A stretch of DNA of 64,000 bases from Spirochaetota bacterium. Its GTDB lineage: Bacteria; Spirochaetota; Spirochaetia; Treponematales; UBA12059. Below are positions 8,725-16,263 of the stretch, piece by piece. Position 1 is the first letter of the stretch. Each line of letters opens with the position of its first letter. The notes below the pieces were generated by a model, which was not told the DNA's origin, made no database searches, and saw only the letters and a list, made by a program, of their open reading frames with translations. The translations under genes and the position numbers were made by a program. The DNA is taken from contig JAPLSN010000031.1 in assembly GCA_026398615.1 (NCBI GenBank), positions 62,001 through 126,000 on the forward strand, written 5' to 3'.

Positions 8725-9386
8725 CAGGTACCTTCCATGGAATCGACCTCCCGGTCGGTCGCGAAGAAAAAGTCAGCCGTGGCGTCCATCAGGTCGAGAC
8801 CGAACGTCATCGCCGGGCTTCCCCTGCAGGTCATGACGAAGCCGGCGACGGACAGGCCGAGCTGTCCCGGCAGGTACCCGTCCAGCTGGGGTATCCCGGG
8901 AGGGATGGATGCCGAACAGTACTTGACGCCCGGTTCGGCACGGACGGAAACGGGAAGCTCGTATTCGATGCCATGGATGTCGCGCACGATCAGCGCGCAG
9001 GAAACGGCGCCCGATTCCGGCCCCGTCATCCAGAACGAGACGAGCTTGACGATCCCGGGAACCGACGGTCGCACCGGGAAGAGCAGGCGGAAACGCCTGG
9101 TCCCGACGCCGCCGGGAACTGCGACGCGGAGGAACGAGGTGTTGCTCCTGCCGGGATGCTCGCGTTCCTGGGCGGCAGCGAGTTCGGGACCCGCCGGGAG
9201 CCATGACAGCACGATGTCCTTCGAGTCGGCCGACAGGCTTCTGCCCGGCTCGTTCTCGATCGCGTCGAGCACGATGTTCTTCAGGGACTCCCGGCCGTTG
9301 CCCGCCCCGGTCATGTCGATATCCTGGCTTGTCGCAAGCGATGCGGCGCAGGCCGCGAGCAACGCGAACGCGAATGCCTTTTTCAT
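8721..9386 (-). CDS. FlaA-like exported protein
   Basis: A 221-residue protein; ATG 9386 overlaps the upstream stop (ATGA) and starts a signal peptide (MKKAFAFALLAACAASLATS). An upstream in-frame extension to 9647 lies inside the preceding gene and is rejected. FlaA-like features are IVLDAIENEPGRSLS near the mature start, IVKLVSFWMTGPESG, CALIVRDIHGIEYELPV (compare LEILVRDAQGRVHTLP of FlaA), LSVAGFVMTCRGSPAM and a terminal strand. The domain layout is that of PF04620. Two cysteines in the mature part are unusual. Third gene-pair member of the operon with four-base overlaps on both sides. Confidence 0.68.
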   Translation of the reverse strand: MKKAFAFALLAACAASLATSQDIDMTGAGNGRESLKNIVLDAIENEPGRSLSADSKDIVLSWLPAGPELAAAQEREHPGRSNTSFLRVAVPGGVGTRRFRLLFPVRPSVPGIVKLVSFWMTGPESGAVSCALIVRDIHGIEYELPVSVRAEPGVKYCSASIPPGIPQLDGYLPGQLGLSVAGFVMTCRGSPAMTFGLDLMDATADFFFATDREVDSMEGTW

Positions 9387-10330
9387 GGGCGTGCCTCGAG
9401 CGCCGTGACGGTGAGCGCGTCGAAATAGAAATACAGGGTGCCCTTCCGGAGGCTCAGGGGATCGCAGCGGATGACGAAACCAGTGATGGCCAGGGGGATG
9501 CCCGCGAGCTCCTGCGGGATGACGAGGGTCATTTTTTTCCAGCCCATGAAGTCGAGCCTGCCCCAGAATGCTTCGCCGACCGGTTTCCCCGCCGCATCGC
9601 CGAGCCTGAGCCACAATACATGATCCGTGTTGTTCCCGTAGACCCATGCGTCGAGGCTCCTGATCGACGGGACGGGCAGGGGTCTGGCCGGGGAAATCAG
9701 CAGCGCGTAATCGCGGACATCGAGGAATTCCGCCTTCACGCCAAGGACGTTCCGCTGCGGATTCCGGACTGCCGTTTCCCCCCGCGGATTCGCGGCCAGG
9801 TCGATGGGAGCTCCGGGCCGCAGGGCGCTGGCGATCCTGATCCCCGCGGCGTCCGCCGGGCAGGAGGCAGTCCAGCCTGAAGGTTTTTCGAAGTCATCGA
9901 TCAGCCTGGCCGCGGGGAGAACGGGGAATTCCCTGGCGAGCCGCGCCAGGAAATCGGCCGTATCTCCACCCCCGATGACCCCGAGCAGCGCGACCGCTTG
10001 TGCATGGACTTCGGCATGGAAGGGTTTTTCGGGAAGCCGCCTGCCCGGGCCGGTGAACAAGCCTTCGCCGGCCAGCGATTCCAGGATGGCGACCAATTCA
10101 TCCCGGTTGTCCCGGAAGCTCCCCGTGTTCCTGCCGAATTCGTCCCGAATCATCGAGATGATCGCCAGCCTGGACGATTCCGAGTCCTGGGTTGCGACCT
10201 GACGGATGACCTGGATGAAAAAGGCGGATTCGGGGAAATCCGCCGCGCCGTCCTGGGCCGGTGTGGGGGACCCGGCCAGGATCATGAGCGCGAGAGCCAT
10301 GCCGGACAGCCGTAAATTCGGGACGACCAT
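9383..10330 (-). CDS. HEAT-like/FlaA-domain fusion protein, first gene of the operon
   Basis: A 315-residue exported protein (signal MVVPNLRLSGMALALMILAG...PAQ). Residues about 30-140 are alpha-helical and HEAT-like (FIQVIRQVATQDSESSRLAI, DELVAILESLAGEGLF, VHAQAVALLGVIGGGDTADF). Residues about 145-315 are a good FlaA domain: NVLGVKAEF, SIRSLDAWVYGNNTDHVLWL, WGRLDFMGWKKMTLVIPQEL, ITGFVIRCDPLSLRKGTLYF and YFDALTV match FlaA's NVLGVKVAF, FWVWGANYAYEL, FNGWRNVIVNIP and FFDQLKY in order. The two modules found separately in the operon are joined here in one chain, which supports a physical link between HEAT and FlaA-like partners. A sigma70-type promoter lies at 10434-10462. Confidence 0.75.
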   Translation of the reverse strand: MVVPNLRLSGMALALMILAGSPTPAQDGAADFPESAFFIQVIRQVATQDSESSRLAIISMIRDEFGRNTGSFRDNRDELVAILESLAGEGLFTGPGRRLPEKPFHAEVHAQAVALLGVIGGGDTADFLARLAREFPVLPAARLIDDFEKPSGWTASCPADAAGIRIASALRPGAPIDLAANPRGETAVRNPQRNVLGVKAEFLDVRDYALLISPARPLPVPSIRSLDAWVYGNNTDHVLWLRLGDAAGKPVGEAFWGRLDFMGWKKMTLVIPQELAGIPLAITGFVIRCDPLSLRKGTLYFYFDALTVTALEARP

Positions 10331-10433
10331 GGATCAACCCGCCTTGTGCATGGCGCCGCCCGGCCGTGATTCAGGGGATGCCCCTTGCCGACAACTGCCC
10401 CGGTGCCAAGACGACACGCCATGCTCTTCGGAA

Positions 10434-10462
10434 AGCATAGTATCCCGGGAGTTCTTTATCAA
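10434..10462 (-). promoter_or_regulatory. sigma70-type promoter of the FlaA/HEAT operon
   Basis: On the minus strand TTGATA (10457-10462) and TATGCT (10434-10439) are separated by exactly 17 nt, about 105 nt upstream of the start at 10330. Good match to the vegetative consensus, and in an AT-rich pocket of an otherwise G+C-rich region. Confidence 0.65.
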
Positions 10463-10505
10463 TATTTTTTGGGCTTCGAACTTCTGTGTGGGTAGGTTTC
10501 GCGCT

Positions 10506-10539
10506 ACTGCGCAAAGGTTTCACGACACTGCGTAAAGGT
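10506..10539 (+). repeat. direct repeat, possible operator
   Basis: ACTGCGCAAAGGT (10506-10518) and ACTGCGTAAAGGT (10527-10539) match at 12 of 13 positions and are 21 bp apart, that is two helical turns. They lie between the divergent FlaA operon promoter and the methionine-sulfoxide reductase gene. A binding site for a regulator is an inference. The rest of 10331-10672 shows no gene. Confidence 0.45.
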
Positions 10540-10672
10540 CGCAAAGAAGTTCAAGGAAAAGGATTCTCTCTGATGGCGAATCGATCAATCATTCCAGGCT
10601 TGTTCCTTGGCGTTCTCTGTTGGCGCTGCAACGGCCCTTGCCGGAGTCCCCGAGTCGTGGCATGATGGCTCC

Positions 10673-11143
10673 ATGACCGAGGAACGACGCGCCGGTGCAT
10701 ATGAGCGCATCCTTGCCCAGCTCCAGCCGCTCATCGTGGAAGAATCGCCTGACTTGATCGCCGGCATGGCCACGATCTGCGCGGTGCTTCACGCCAAGCT
10801 CAGGCATCACTCCTGGACCGGCTTTTACCTCGTCGCCGGGGAGGACGAACTGCACGTGGGCCCCTACCAGGGCTCCGTCGCGTGCCAGGTACTCAAGGGG
10901 CGCGGCGTCTGCCTGGCTTCGGTTCAGCGCAAGGCGCCCGTCGTCGTACCCGATGTCGAAGCCTTCCCCGGGCACATCGCCTGCGATTCCCGTTCGAAGA
11001 GCGAGATCGTCACGCCGCTCATGAAGAACGGCCGCGTCGTCGCCGTGCTGGACATCGATTCCGAAAGCCTCGCCCGGTTCGACGAGGACGATGTCGCGCC
11101 GCTTGCGAAGATCGTCGGGCTTCTCGAAAGGCTCTGCCCGTAG
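10673..11143 (+). CDS. msrC: GAF-type free methionine-(R)-sulfoxide reductase
   Basis: A 156-residue cytoplasmic enzyme that reduces free L-methionine-(R)-sulfoxide with thioredoxin-type electrons, part of oxidative damage repair. It is one GAF domain. Family signatures are SWTGFYL (about 47-53), GPYQGSVAC, GRGVC and VVVPDVEAFPGHIACDS. All three cysteines of the family mechanism are present (Cys71, Cys80, Cys104). ATG 10673 gives the normal family length; earlier in-frame codons from 10607 would add a non-family extension. It is convergent with the cyclase gene 53 bp downstream and probably monocistronic. Confidence 0.93.
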   Translation: MTEERRAGAYERILAQLQPLIVEESPDLIAGMATICAVLHAKLRHHSWTGFYLVAGEDELHVGPYQGSVACQVLKGRGVCLASVQRKAPVVVPDVEAFPGHIACDSRSKSEIVTPLMKNGRVVAVLDIDSESLARFDEDDVAPLAKIVGLLERLCP

Positions 11144-11195
11144 CCGGGCTGGAAGGCTGCCTCCCGTCGAGCGGCGTTCGTGATTCCTATACGAT

Positions 11196-12665
11196 CTAGT
11201 CGGCGGCCGCGGCGAACTCGATCGGATCGTCGTGATGGGCGCCGATCGCCTTGCCCTTCGAGAAGTACTCCCTGACGCTCGCTTCGATGAAGGTCATGAA
11301 ACCCGGGAGCAGGACTTCCTCGAAATAGCGTTGCCGTTCGCCGCGGCGCCGGGATTCGTCGAAAAGAGCGTTCATCTCGCGGATCCGGTCCTTCATCCAC
11401 GCGTCCCATGAATCGAAACGCTCGATGTCGCCAATGACCGTCTTGAGCGGCTTCAGGGAATCCTGGATCTTCCCGAGCGCGTTGAGGAGCTGGAATAGGC
11501 TGACGGATGATTCGATTTTCTCCAGGACCCCCCGTTCGTCCCCGCCGCGCTCCTCGACGAGCTTGCGGAATTTCCCGGGCAGGAGGAACCTGAAGATCTC
11601 AGCCTTCCTGATGGCGATCTCGTGTTCGCGGAAAAATTCCTCGAAGGCGTGGCTGACGAGGCGGTTCCCCCGGTAGTACTTGATGAGGTTGATGATCGGG
11701 CCGATGCCCTCTTCGCCCTTCTCGAGGCAGAATTCCACCTGGCGCCATACGTCCTCGGGAAGGTCGGGATTCGCCTGGACCGACCACGACGGAAACATCG
11801 CCTGCCTCTTGTCCGAAAGGATCACCTCGCGGTAGGCAAAGAGCTCGTCGCGCCTGATCGTCTGGTAGAATCCGGATGCCTTGGACCGGAAGGTTTTATG
11901 GTAGGTTCCTACGAGATCGGTCCGTTCGAGCGCTTCCATGAGGCGGCGCGAAATCCTGATGCCGTCGGCGGGGGCGGAAGCTTCCATCCTGCGGGCTTCG
12001 ATCACGGGGACGCCGATGACATCCCATTGCTTGGCGCCTTCCGGTCCGAAGCTGCCGACGCACACGTCCCCGAGGGCCGCGCCGACGCGGATGCGGACCT
12101 GGAACATGCTGGAAACGCTGGATGCCAGGGCCATGCTCTCCCGGAGTGACCTGATGATGAGGAAGGCCTGGGAGAGCGCCGTGCGCGCGTCCGGATCGAT
12201 GTCGGAAGGTATGAAATCGACGTCGGCCCGGTTGAAGAGCCGGCAGGATTCCTGTATCTCGACGCAGGTCTGGAAGAGGAGCCGCGCGATGAGCGTTTCT
12301 GCCTCTTCGGGCGCGAGGCCGGAACAGGTCGGATCGATGAAACCGCCGAAATGGAACATGATGGAATCGCCGGCGATCTTGTTCAGGTAGCCGCCCCGCT
12401 TCTTGAGCGTGAGGAGGAAAGCGGTGTAGAGGCCGTTGAGCAGGCGCTGGTTTTCCCGCGGGGAGAGCCAGGTGGACATGTACGAATAGTCGACGATATC
12501 GGCGAATCCGACGCCGACGCAGGATTCATCCGGGGCGTCGGGGATATTCCCATGCTCGACGAGGAACTCCTCGAGCTGGCGGTTCAGGAAGGTTTCGGCG
12601 ATTTTCGCCTTGAGAAGGTCTTCGTCGGAGAGACCGTCACGGGCGTTTTTTTCTGATTGAATCAT
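11196..12665 (-). CDS. class III adenylate/guanylate cyclase-domain protein
   Basis: A 489-residue soluble protein. ATG 12665 is chosen because GGAAGGAAAC lies directly upstream; 12680 and 12710 are poorer. The cyclase domain (about 35-250) shows the first metal-binding aspartate in VGFADIVDYSYM, the second in IAGDSIMFHFGG, and WDVIGVPVIEARRM, where the transition-state arginine is kept but the usual asparagine (V-N-L-A-x-R) reads isoleucine. The second half (about 290-489) is helical with no recognised domain and contains DSLKPLKTVIGDIERFDSW. No membrane segment. cAMP production is the family role, but the Asn loss makes activity or specificity uncertain. Confidence 0.82.
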   Translation of the reverse strand: MIQSEKNARDGLSDEDLLKAKIAETFLNRQLEEFLVEHGNIPDAPDESCVGVGFADIVDYSYMSTWLSPRENQRLLNGLYTAFLLTLKKRGGYLNKIAGDSIMFHFGGFIDPTCSGLAPEEAETLIARLLFQTCVEIQESCRLFNRADVDFIPSDIDPDARTALSQAFLIIRSLRESMALASSVSSMFQVRIRVGAALGDVCVGSFGPEGAKQWDVIGVPVIEARRMEASAPADGIRISRRLMEALERTDLVGTYHKTFRSKASGFYQTIRRDELFAYREVILSDKRQAMFPSWSVQANPDLPEDVWRQVEFCLEKGEEGIGPIINLIKYYRGNRLVSHAFEEFFREHEIAIRKAEIFRFLLPGKFRKLVEERGGDERGVLEKIESSVSLFQLLNALGKIQDSLKPLKTVIGDIERFDSWDAWMKDRIREMNALFDESRRRGERQRYFEEVLLPGFMTFIEASVREYFSKGKAIGAHHDDPIEFAAAAD

Positions 12666-12858
12666 GTTTCCTTCCGTCATGCGGCTTGGGTTCCCCTTCG
12701 TCGGGCGCAATCGTCAGGCCGATGGTCGCTCCGTCTTCGGGCGGGCGACGCACGACCGCTCATGCATAGTGTACGAAATCCGGCGCCGGTTTGGAAGCCC
12801 ACCGCGCGGAGATTTTCGGGATGTTCGCATCGTTCGCGCTGGCCGCCGCGGCGTACCG

Positions 12859-13710
12859 TCAGGGCAACCTGAACACCTTCACGGTCATCCTGACGTCGAC
12901 GACCGGACGGTCCTTCTTCCCCGTCGCGGCGTCGGCGATCCGGAGATCGGTGTTCGAAAAGTTCGCCCTGCCGGCCTTGATCGACGTGAGGTTCGAGCCC
13001 GACAGGTCGGCTCCCCCCAGATCGGCGGCGGTCAGGTCGCTGCCCGCGAGCATCGCCCCGCGGAACGTCGTTCCCCGCAGTCTGGCGCCGCGCAGGTCGG
13101 AGCCGGGGAAGGAGCCTCCGGCCAGCGAGAGGTAATTGAGCCGACCGCCGGGGCATGTACCCGTCTTCCTGAATCGCGCCGCGTCCTCGGCCGAGTAGGG
13201 TTCGAATTCCCCGCCGTCCGGACCGATAGTCGAGGCATCCACGACGATCGAATCGAGCCTCGTGTCGTTGGACACGGCGTTCTTCAGGTTGGCGCCTGAA
13301 AAGTCGGCGCGATCCAGGTCGCAGGACAGGAAGGCCGTGTTTCCGAGATCAGTGCCGCGGAAATCGCAGGATGTGAAGTTCGAATTCCTCAGGTTGCATG
13401 CGTGCAGCGAAGCCCCGGCGAAAAAGGCGCCCGAGAAATTCGTTCCCTTGATCTGATCCCCGAGGCCCCACACCGAGGCTTTCGTGAAATCCGCGCCGGA
13501 CGCGTCGGCCCCCGCCAGCGTGACGTCGTAGAGGTCGGCATGCGCGAAGTTCGCCCCGGAAAGCTTCGCGTTCCTGAAATCCGCGTTCTTGAAGTCGGCG
13601 TTGAAGAACCGGGCTCCCGCATAGTTCCTGGCGGCGATCGCCGCCGGGCGCTTGCCGGCTCCACGACACGCATCTATAGTTACGGTGTCATCCGCGCAGG
13701 AGGTTCCCAA
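12859..13710 (-). CDS. pentapeptide-repeat protein
   Basis: About 280 residues dominated by A(D/N)LXX-type pentapeptide repeats forming a right-handed quadrilateral beta helix: FFNADFKNADFRNAKLSGAN, ADLYDVTLAGADASGADFTK and, after a non-repeat insert (about 150-190, EFEPYSAEDAARF), LRGARLRGTTFRGAML and GSDLTAADLGGADLSGSN. The start is unresolved. The only upstream start in frame is TTG at 13710, which shares its base with the ATG of the divergent DUF2804 gene and lies over that gene's promoter. ATG 13673 is in another frame, so a small 5' frameshift is possible. Role unknown; such proteins are scaffolds or DNA mimics in known cases. Confidence 0.8.
   Translation of the reverse strand: MGTSCADDTVTIDACRGAGKRPAAIAARNYAGARFFNADFKNADFRNAKLSGANFAHADLYDVTLAGADASGADFTKASVWGLGDQIKGTNFSGAFFAGASLHACNLRNSNFTSCDFRGTDLGNTAFLSCDLDRADFSGANLKNAVSNDTRLDSIVVDASTIGPDGGEFEPYSAEDAARFRKTGTCPGGRLNYLSLAGGSFPGSDLRGARLRGTTFRGAMLAGSDLTAADLGGADLSGSNLTSIKAGRANFSNTDLRIADAATGKKDRPVVDVRMTVKVFRLP
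13652..13680 (+). promoter_or_regulatory. sigma70-type promoter of the DUF2804 gene
   Basis: TTGCCG (13652-13657), a 17-nt spacer, then TATAGT (13675-13680), 29 nt before ATG 13710. An AGGAGG ribosome-binding site follows at 13698-13703. Confidence 0.6.
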
Positions 13711-14747
13711 TGCAGCATGAGATCACCGCGCCCCTGGACCTGCTCGGGGCAGACGGGCGCATCGTCGAGGAAGGCTGGGCCCGCCAGCCCTTCTGGCAGT
13801 ACCAACGTGCCCGGATACGGGCCGGGTGGCATCGCATCAAGGAATGGGACTACTGGTCGGTGCTCTCGCACGGGGGGCGTTTCGGCATCACGCTCACGAT
13901 GAGCGACCTCGGCTACGCGGGGATGTTCGCGCTCTGTTACCTGGACTTCGAGCGGAAATATTTCCGGCAGGTGGACAGCCTCTGCCTCCTGCCGCGCGGA
14001 CGCACCGGCTTCCCGGCCGGGAGCGATGGGGGCCGCGTCGCTTTTGCCGACAAGAAGCTCGCCATCGAATTCTCGTACGAAGCGGGGCACAGGACGCTCG
14101 CTTTCCGCGCCCCCGGCCTTGCCGACGCCGAAGGGAACGTCGGGCTCGAAGGCCGCATCGAGCTCGGGCAGCCGGCCTTCACGGAGAGCATGAACATCGC
14201 CACGTCTTGGGCCGAAAACCGCCGGGCGTTCTATTACAACCGCAAGATCAACTGCGTGCCGGCGTCGGGCGGTTTCACGATCGGGGGAAAGGCGTACACC
14301 TTCGACCCCGCGAAGGACTTCGGCGGCCTGGACTGGGGACGCGGCCGCTGGACCTACCGGAACCGCTGGTACTGGAGTTCCGGATCCGGCCGGGTCGGCG
14401 GCGAACCCTTCGGCTTCAACCTCGGCTACGGCTTCTCCGACCGATCGCCCGCCAGCGAAAACATGCTGTTGTATCGGGGCAGGGCGCACAAGCTCGACGA
14501 CGTCGCGTTCCATCTCGACGAACGCGACTACACCCGGCCCTGGCGCTTCACGGGTTCCGGCGGGCGCTTCGAGATGGACTTCACGCCCCTCGTCGACCGC
14601 CATTCGCTCACGGACCTCCTGCTCATCCGCTCGGTACAGCACCAGGTATTCGGTCTCTTCACCGGCACGGCCGTCCTGGACGACGGCACGCGCATCGAGT
14701 TGAAAGACTTCCTCGGCTTCGCGGAAGATGTGCTGAACTGCTGGTGA
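13710..14747 (+). CDS. DUF2804 domain-containing protein
   Basis: A 345-residue cytoplasmic protein covering the full DUF2804 family length. It opens with MQHEITAPLDLLGADGRIVE and contains the family blocks KEWDYWSVLSHGG, ATSWAENRRAFYYNRKINC, DFGGLDWGRGRWTYRNRWYW and FGFNLGYGFSDRSPASENML. Tryptophan and tyrosine content is high. The biochemical role is unknown; the beta-rich fold resembles lipocalin-like hydroxylases in layout only. AGGAGG lies 7 nt before ATG 13710 and a good promoter lies upstream. It is followed after 112 bp by the MBL-hydrolase gene, which may be co-transcribed. Confidence 0.88.
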   Translation: MQHEITAPLDLLGADGRIVEEGWARQPFWQYQRARIRAGWHRIKEWDYWSVLSHGGRFGITLTMSDLGYAGMFALCYLDFERKYFRQVDSLCLLPRGRTGFPAGSDGGRVAFADKKLAIEFSYEAGHRTLAFRAPGLADAEGNVGLEGRIELGQPAFTESMNIATSWAENRRAFYYNRKINCVPASGGFTIGGKAYTFDPAKDFGGLDWGRGRWTYRNRWYWSSGSGRVGGEPFGFNLGYGFSDRSPASENMLLYRGRAHKLDDVAFHLDERDYTRPWRFTGSGGRFEMDFTPLVDRHSLTDLLLIRSVQHQVFGLFTGTAVLDDGTRIELKDFLGFAEDVLNCW

Positions 14748-14859
14748 CCGTTTTCGCGTCAGGCCCCATTGAGCCTCGTCGTTTTTTTCGTTGGCGAAGC
14801 CTTGCGTCGCCCGAAAGGCACGGCGATAATCTTCCGGATACCCCACGCAAGGATGAACG

Positions 14860-15621
14860 ATGAAAACGATCACGCTGGACGATGGACTTTCCGTGTATCG
14901 GTTCGATCCGCCGCCCGGCGAGATCGAGGGACTCAACTTCATGGCCGTCGTCGAGGGCGGCGAAGTCCTGTTCCTCGACTGCGGGTACCGCGCGTGCATG
15001 GCTGCGGCCCTCGGGGAGCTTCAGCGGCTTGGCGCCAGTCCGGTCCGTGCGATCGTGTCGCATTACCATGACGACCATGCCCAGGGACTCGAACTCCTTC
15101 CCGGCATCGAAACCTGGGGCAGCGAAGCATGGCGCGCCACGGTCGACATCTGGTTCGAACCCGGGAAGCGCGACGCCCTGGAACCGGACCACCCGGTCGA
15201 CGGGCCGACGATCCTGCGCTTCGGCAGGCGATCCATCGAGATAGTCCCGTTGCCAGGCCACACGGAAGATTCCCTGGCGATCGTGATCGACGGCACCTGG
15301 CTCTATGCGGCCGATGCCATCCTCCTGACCAACGACGGCGCGCCGCTCCTGCCGTCCGTGCACGCGCGTCCGGTCTCGAAGCACATGGCGGCGATCGACT
15401 GGCTGCGCGAACGGGCCGACTGCGTCATGATCCCCGGCCATGGCGCCGTCCTTGCCGGCCGCGCGGCGATCGAGCGCGACCTGGACAACCGTCGGCGCTA
15501 CCTCGAAGCCATTTCCGGGGCGGTCGAGTCCGGCGGAGGGCGCATCTCTTTCGAAGATGCCGTCGCGGGCTGCGATCCGCCTTTCCTCGGCAGGGAATGG
15601 CACGAGCACAATTACCGCTAG
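14860..15621 (+). CDS. MBL-fold metallo-hydrolase
   Basis: A 253-residue cytoplasmic metallo-beta-lactamase-fold enzyme. The HxHxDH metal site is SHYHDDHAQG (about 67-76), followed by LPGHTEDS, LYAADAILL (bridging aspartate) and MIPGHGAVL. All expected metal ligands for a binuclear site are present. The substrate cannot be read from sequence: the fold includes lactonases, glyoxalases and phosphodiesterase-like enzymes. No signal peptide, so it is not a periplasmic beta-lactamase. Confidence 0.9.
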   Translation: MKTITLDDGLSVYRFDPPPGEIEGLNFMAVVEGGEVLFLDCGYRACMAAALGELQRLGASPVRAIVSHYHDDHAQGLELLPGIETWGSEAWRATVDIWFEPGKRDALEPDHPVDGPTILRFGRRSIEIVPLPGHTEDSLAIVIDGTWLYAADAILLTNDGAPLLPSVHARPVSKHMAAIDWLRERADCVMIPGHGAVLAGRAAIERDLDNRRRYLEAISGAVESGGGRISFEDAVAGCDPPFLGREWHEHNYR

Positions 15622-15820
15622 AGGCGGGCGAGGACACCACGGTGGGCGCGGCTGGCGCCGTTCCCTGAAGGAAAAGCCGGGGCACCGAGGGAACGAGTGC
15701 GACCACGATCAGCCAGGCTCGGGCGAGCGGCCGGAGCCAGCGGTGCAGCCTGACGGAACTCCCTGAACCGCGGGGTCAGAGGCAAGGGGACAGCCCGCCG
15801 ATGAAAGAAGGGTCATCCCG

Positions 15821-16138
15821 TCACCGCATGCGGTTCAGTTCATCCTCGCTCAGGATATCGCCGTGGAGCTTGCGGGTGCAGTCGGGGCAGATGCCGAGGC
15901 TGAAGCGGGCGTCCGAGATGGGCTTTCCCTTCTCTCCGACGGTCTCCCGGAGTGCGCGGGTCTTGATCCTCACCTGGCGCCGCTGGAAGAAAAAGCTCCC
16001 GGCGAGGAAGAGGAAGGTGACCATCAGCGAGGCCGCCCGTACCCGGGCCATCGTGGCGCGGAAGTTGATGTCCGACTGCCCGTACTGGATCCAGCGCCGG
16101 TTGATGGCCGCACGTTCCTCCTTCGATATTTTCTGCAT
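15821..16138 (-). CDS. small membrane protein with C-terminal CPDC motif
   Basis: A 105-residue protein: an N-terminal basic helix (MQKISKEERAAINRRWIQ), one transmembrane helix (ASLMVTFLFLAGSFFF, about 36-51), a basic segment and a C-terminal FSLGICPDCTRKLHGDILSE. The CPxC plus KLHGD tail resembles the short zinc-knuckle-like ends of sensor or response-regulator proteins, but no second Cys pair is present. Function unknown. It is convergent with the MBL gene, and 15622-15820 between them holds no gene. Confidence 0.6.
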   Translation of the reverse strand: MQKISKEERAAINRRWIQYGQSDINFRATMARVRAASLMVTFLFLAGSFFFQRRQVRIKTRALRETVGEKGKPISDARFSLGICPDCTRKLHGDILSEDELNRMR

Positions 16139-16263
16139 GCCTTGACCGATAATGTCGTCGCCGATGGTTAATTGCCGGAATCAGCCGACGAGAGATTGCC
16201 GGTTTCCCGTCCAAAATAAGGGGCCCACCTCTCGCCGTTTTCTGGGATTATCCTCGCTGGCCA

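Noticed and set aside
15774-15797. GGGTCAGAGGCAAGGGGACAGCCCG-like stretch near 15774
   Set aside because: Resembles the REP-like palindrome loosely but is imperfect and isolated; not enough to annotate as a repeat.
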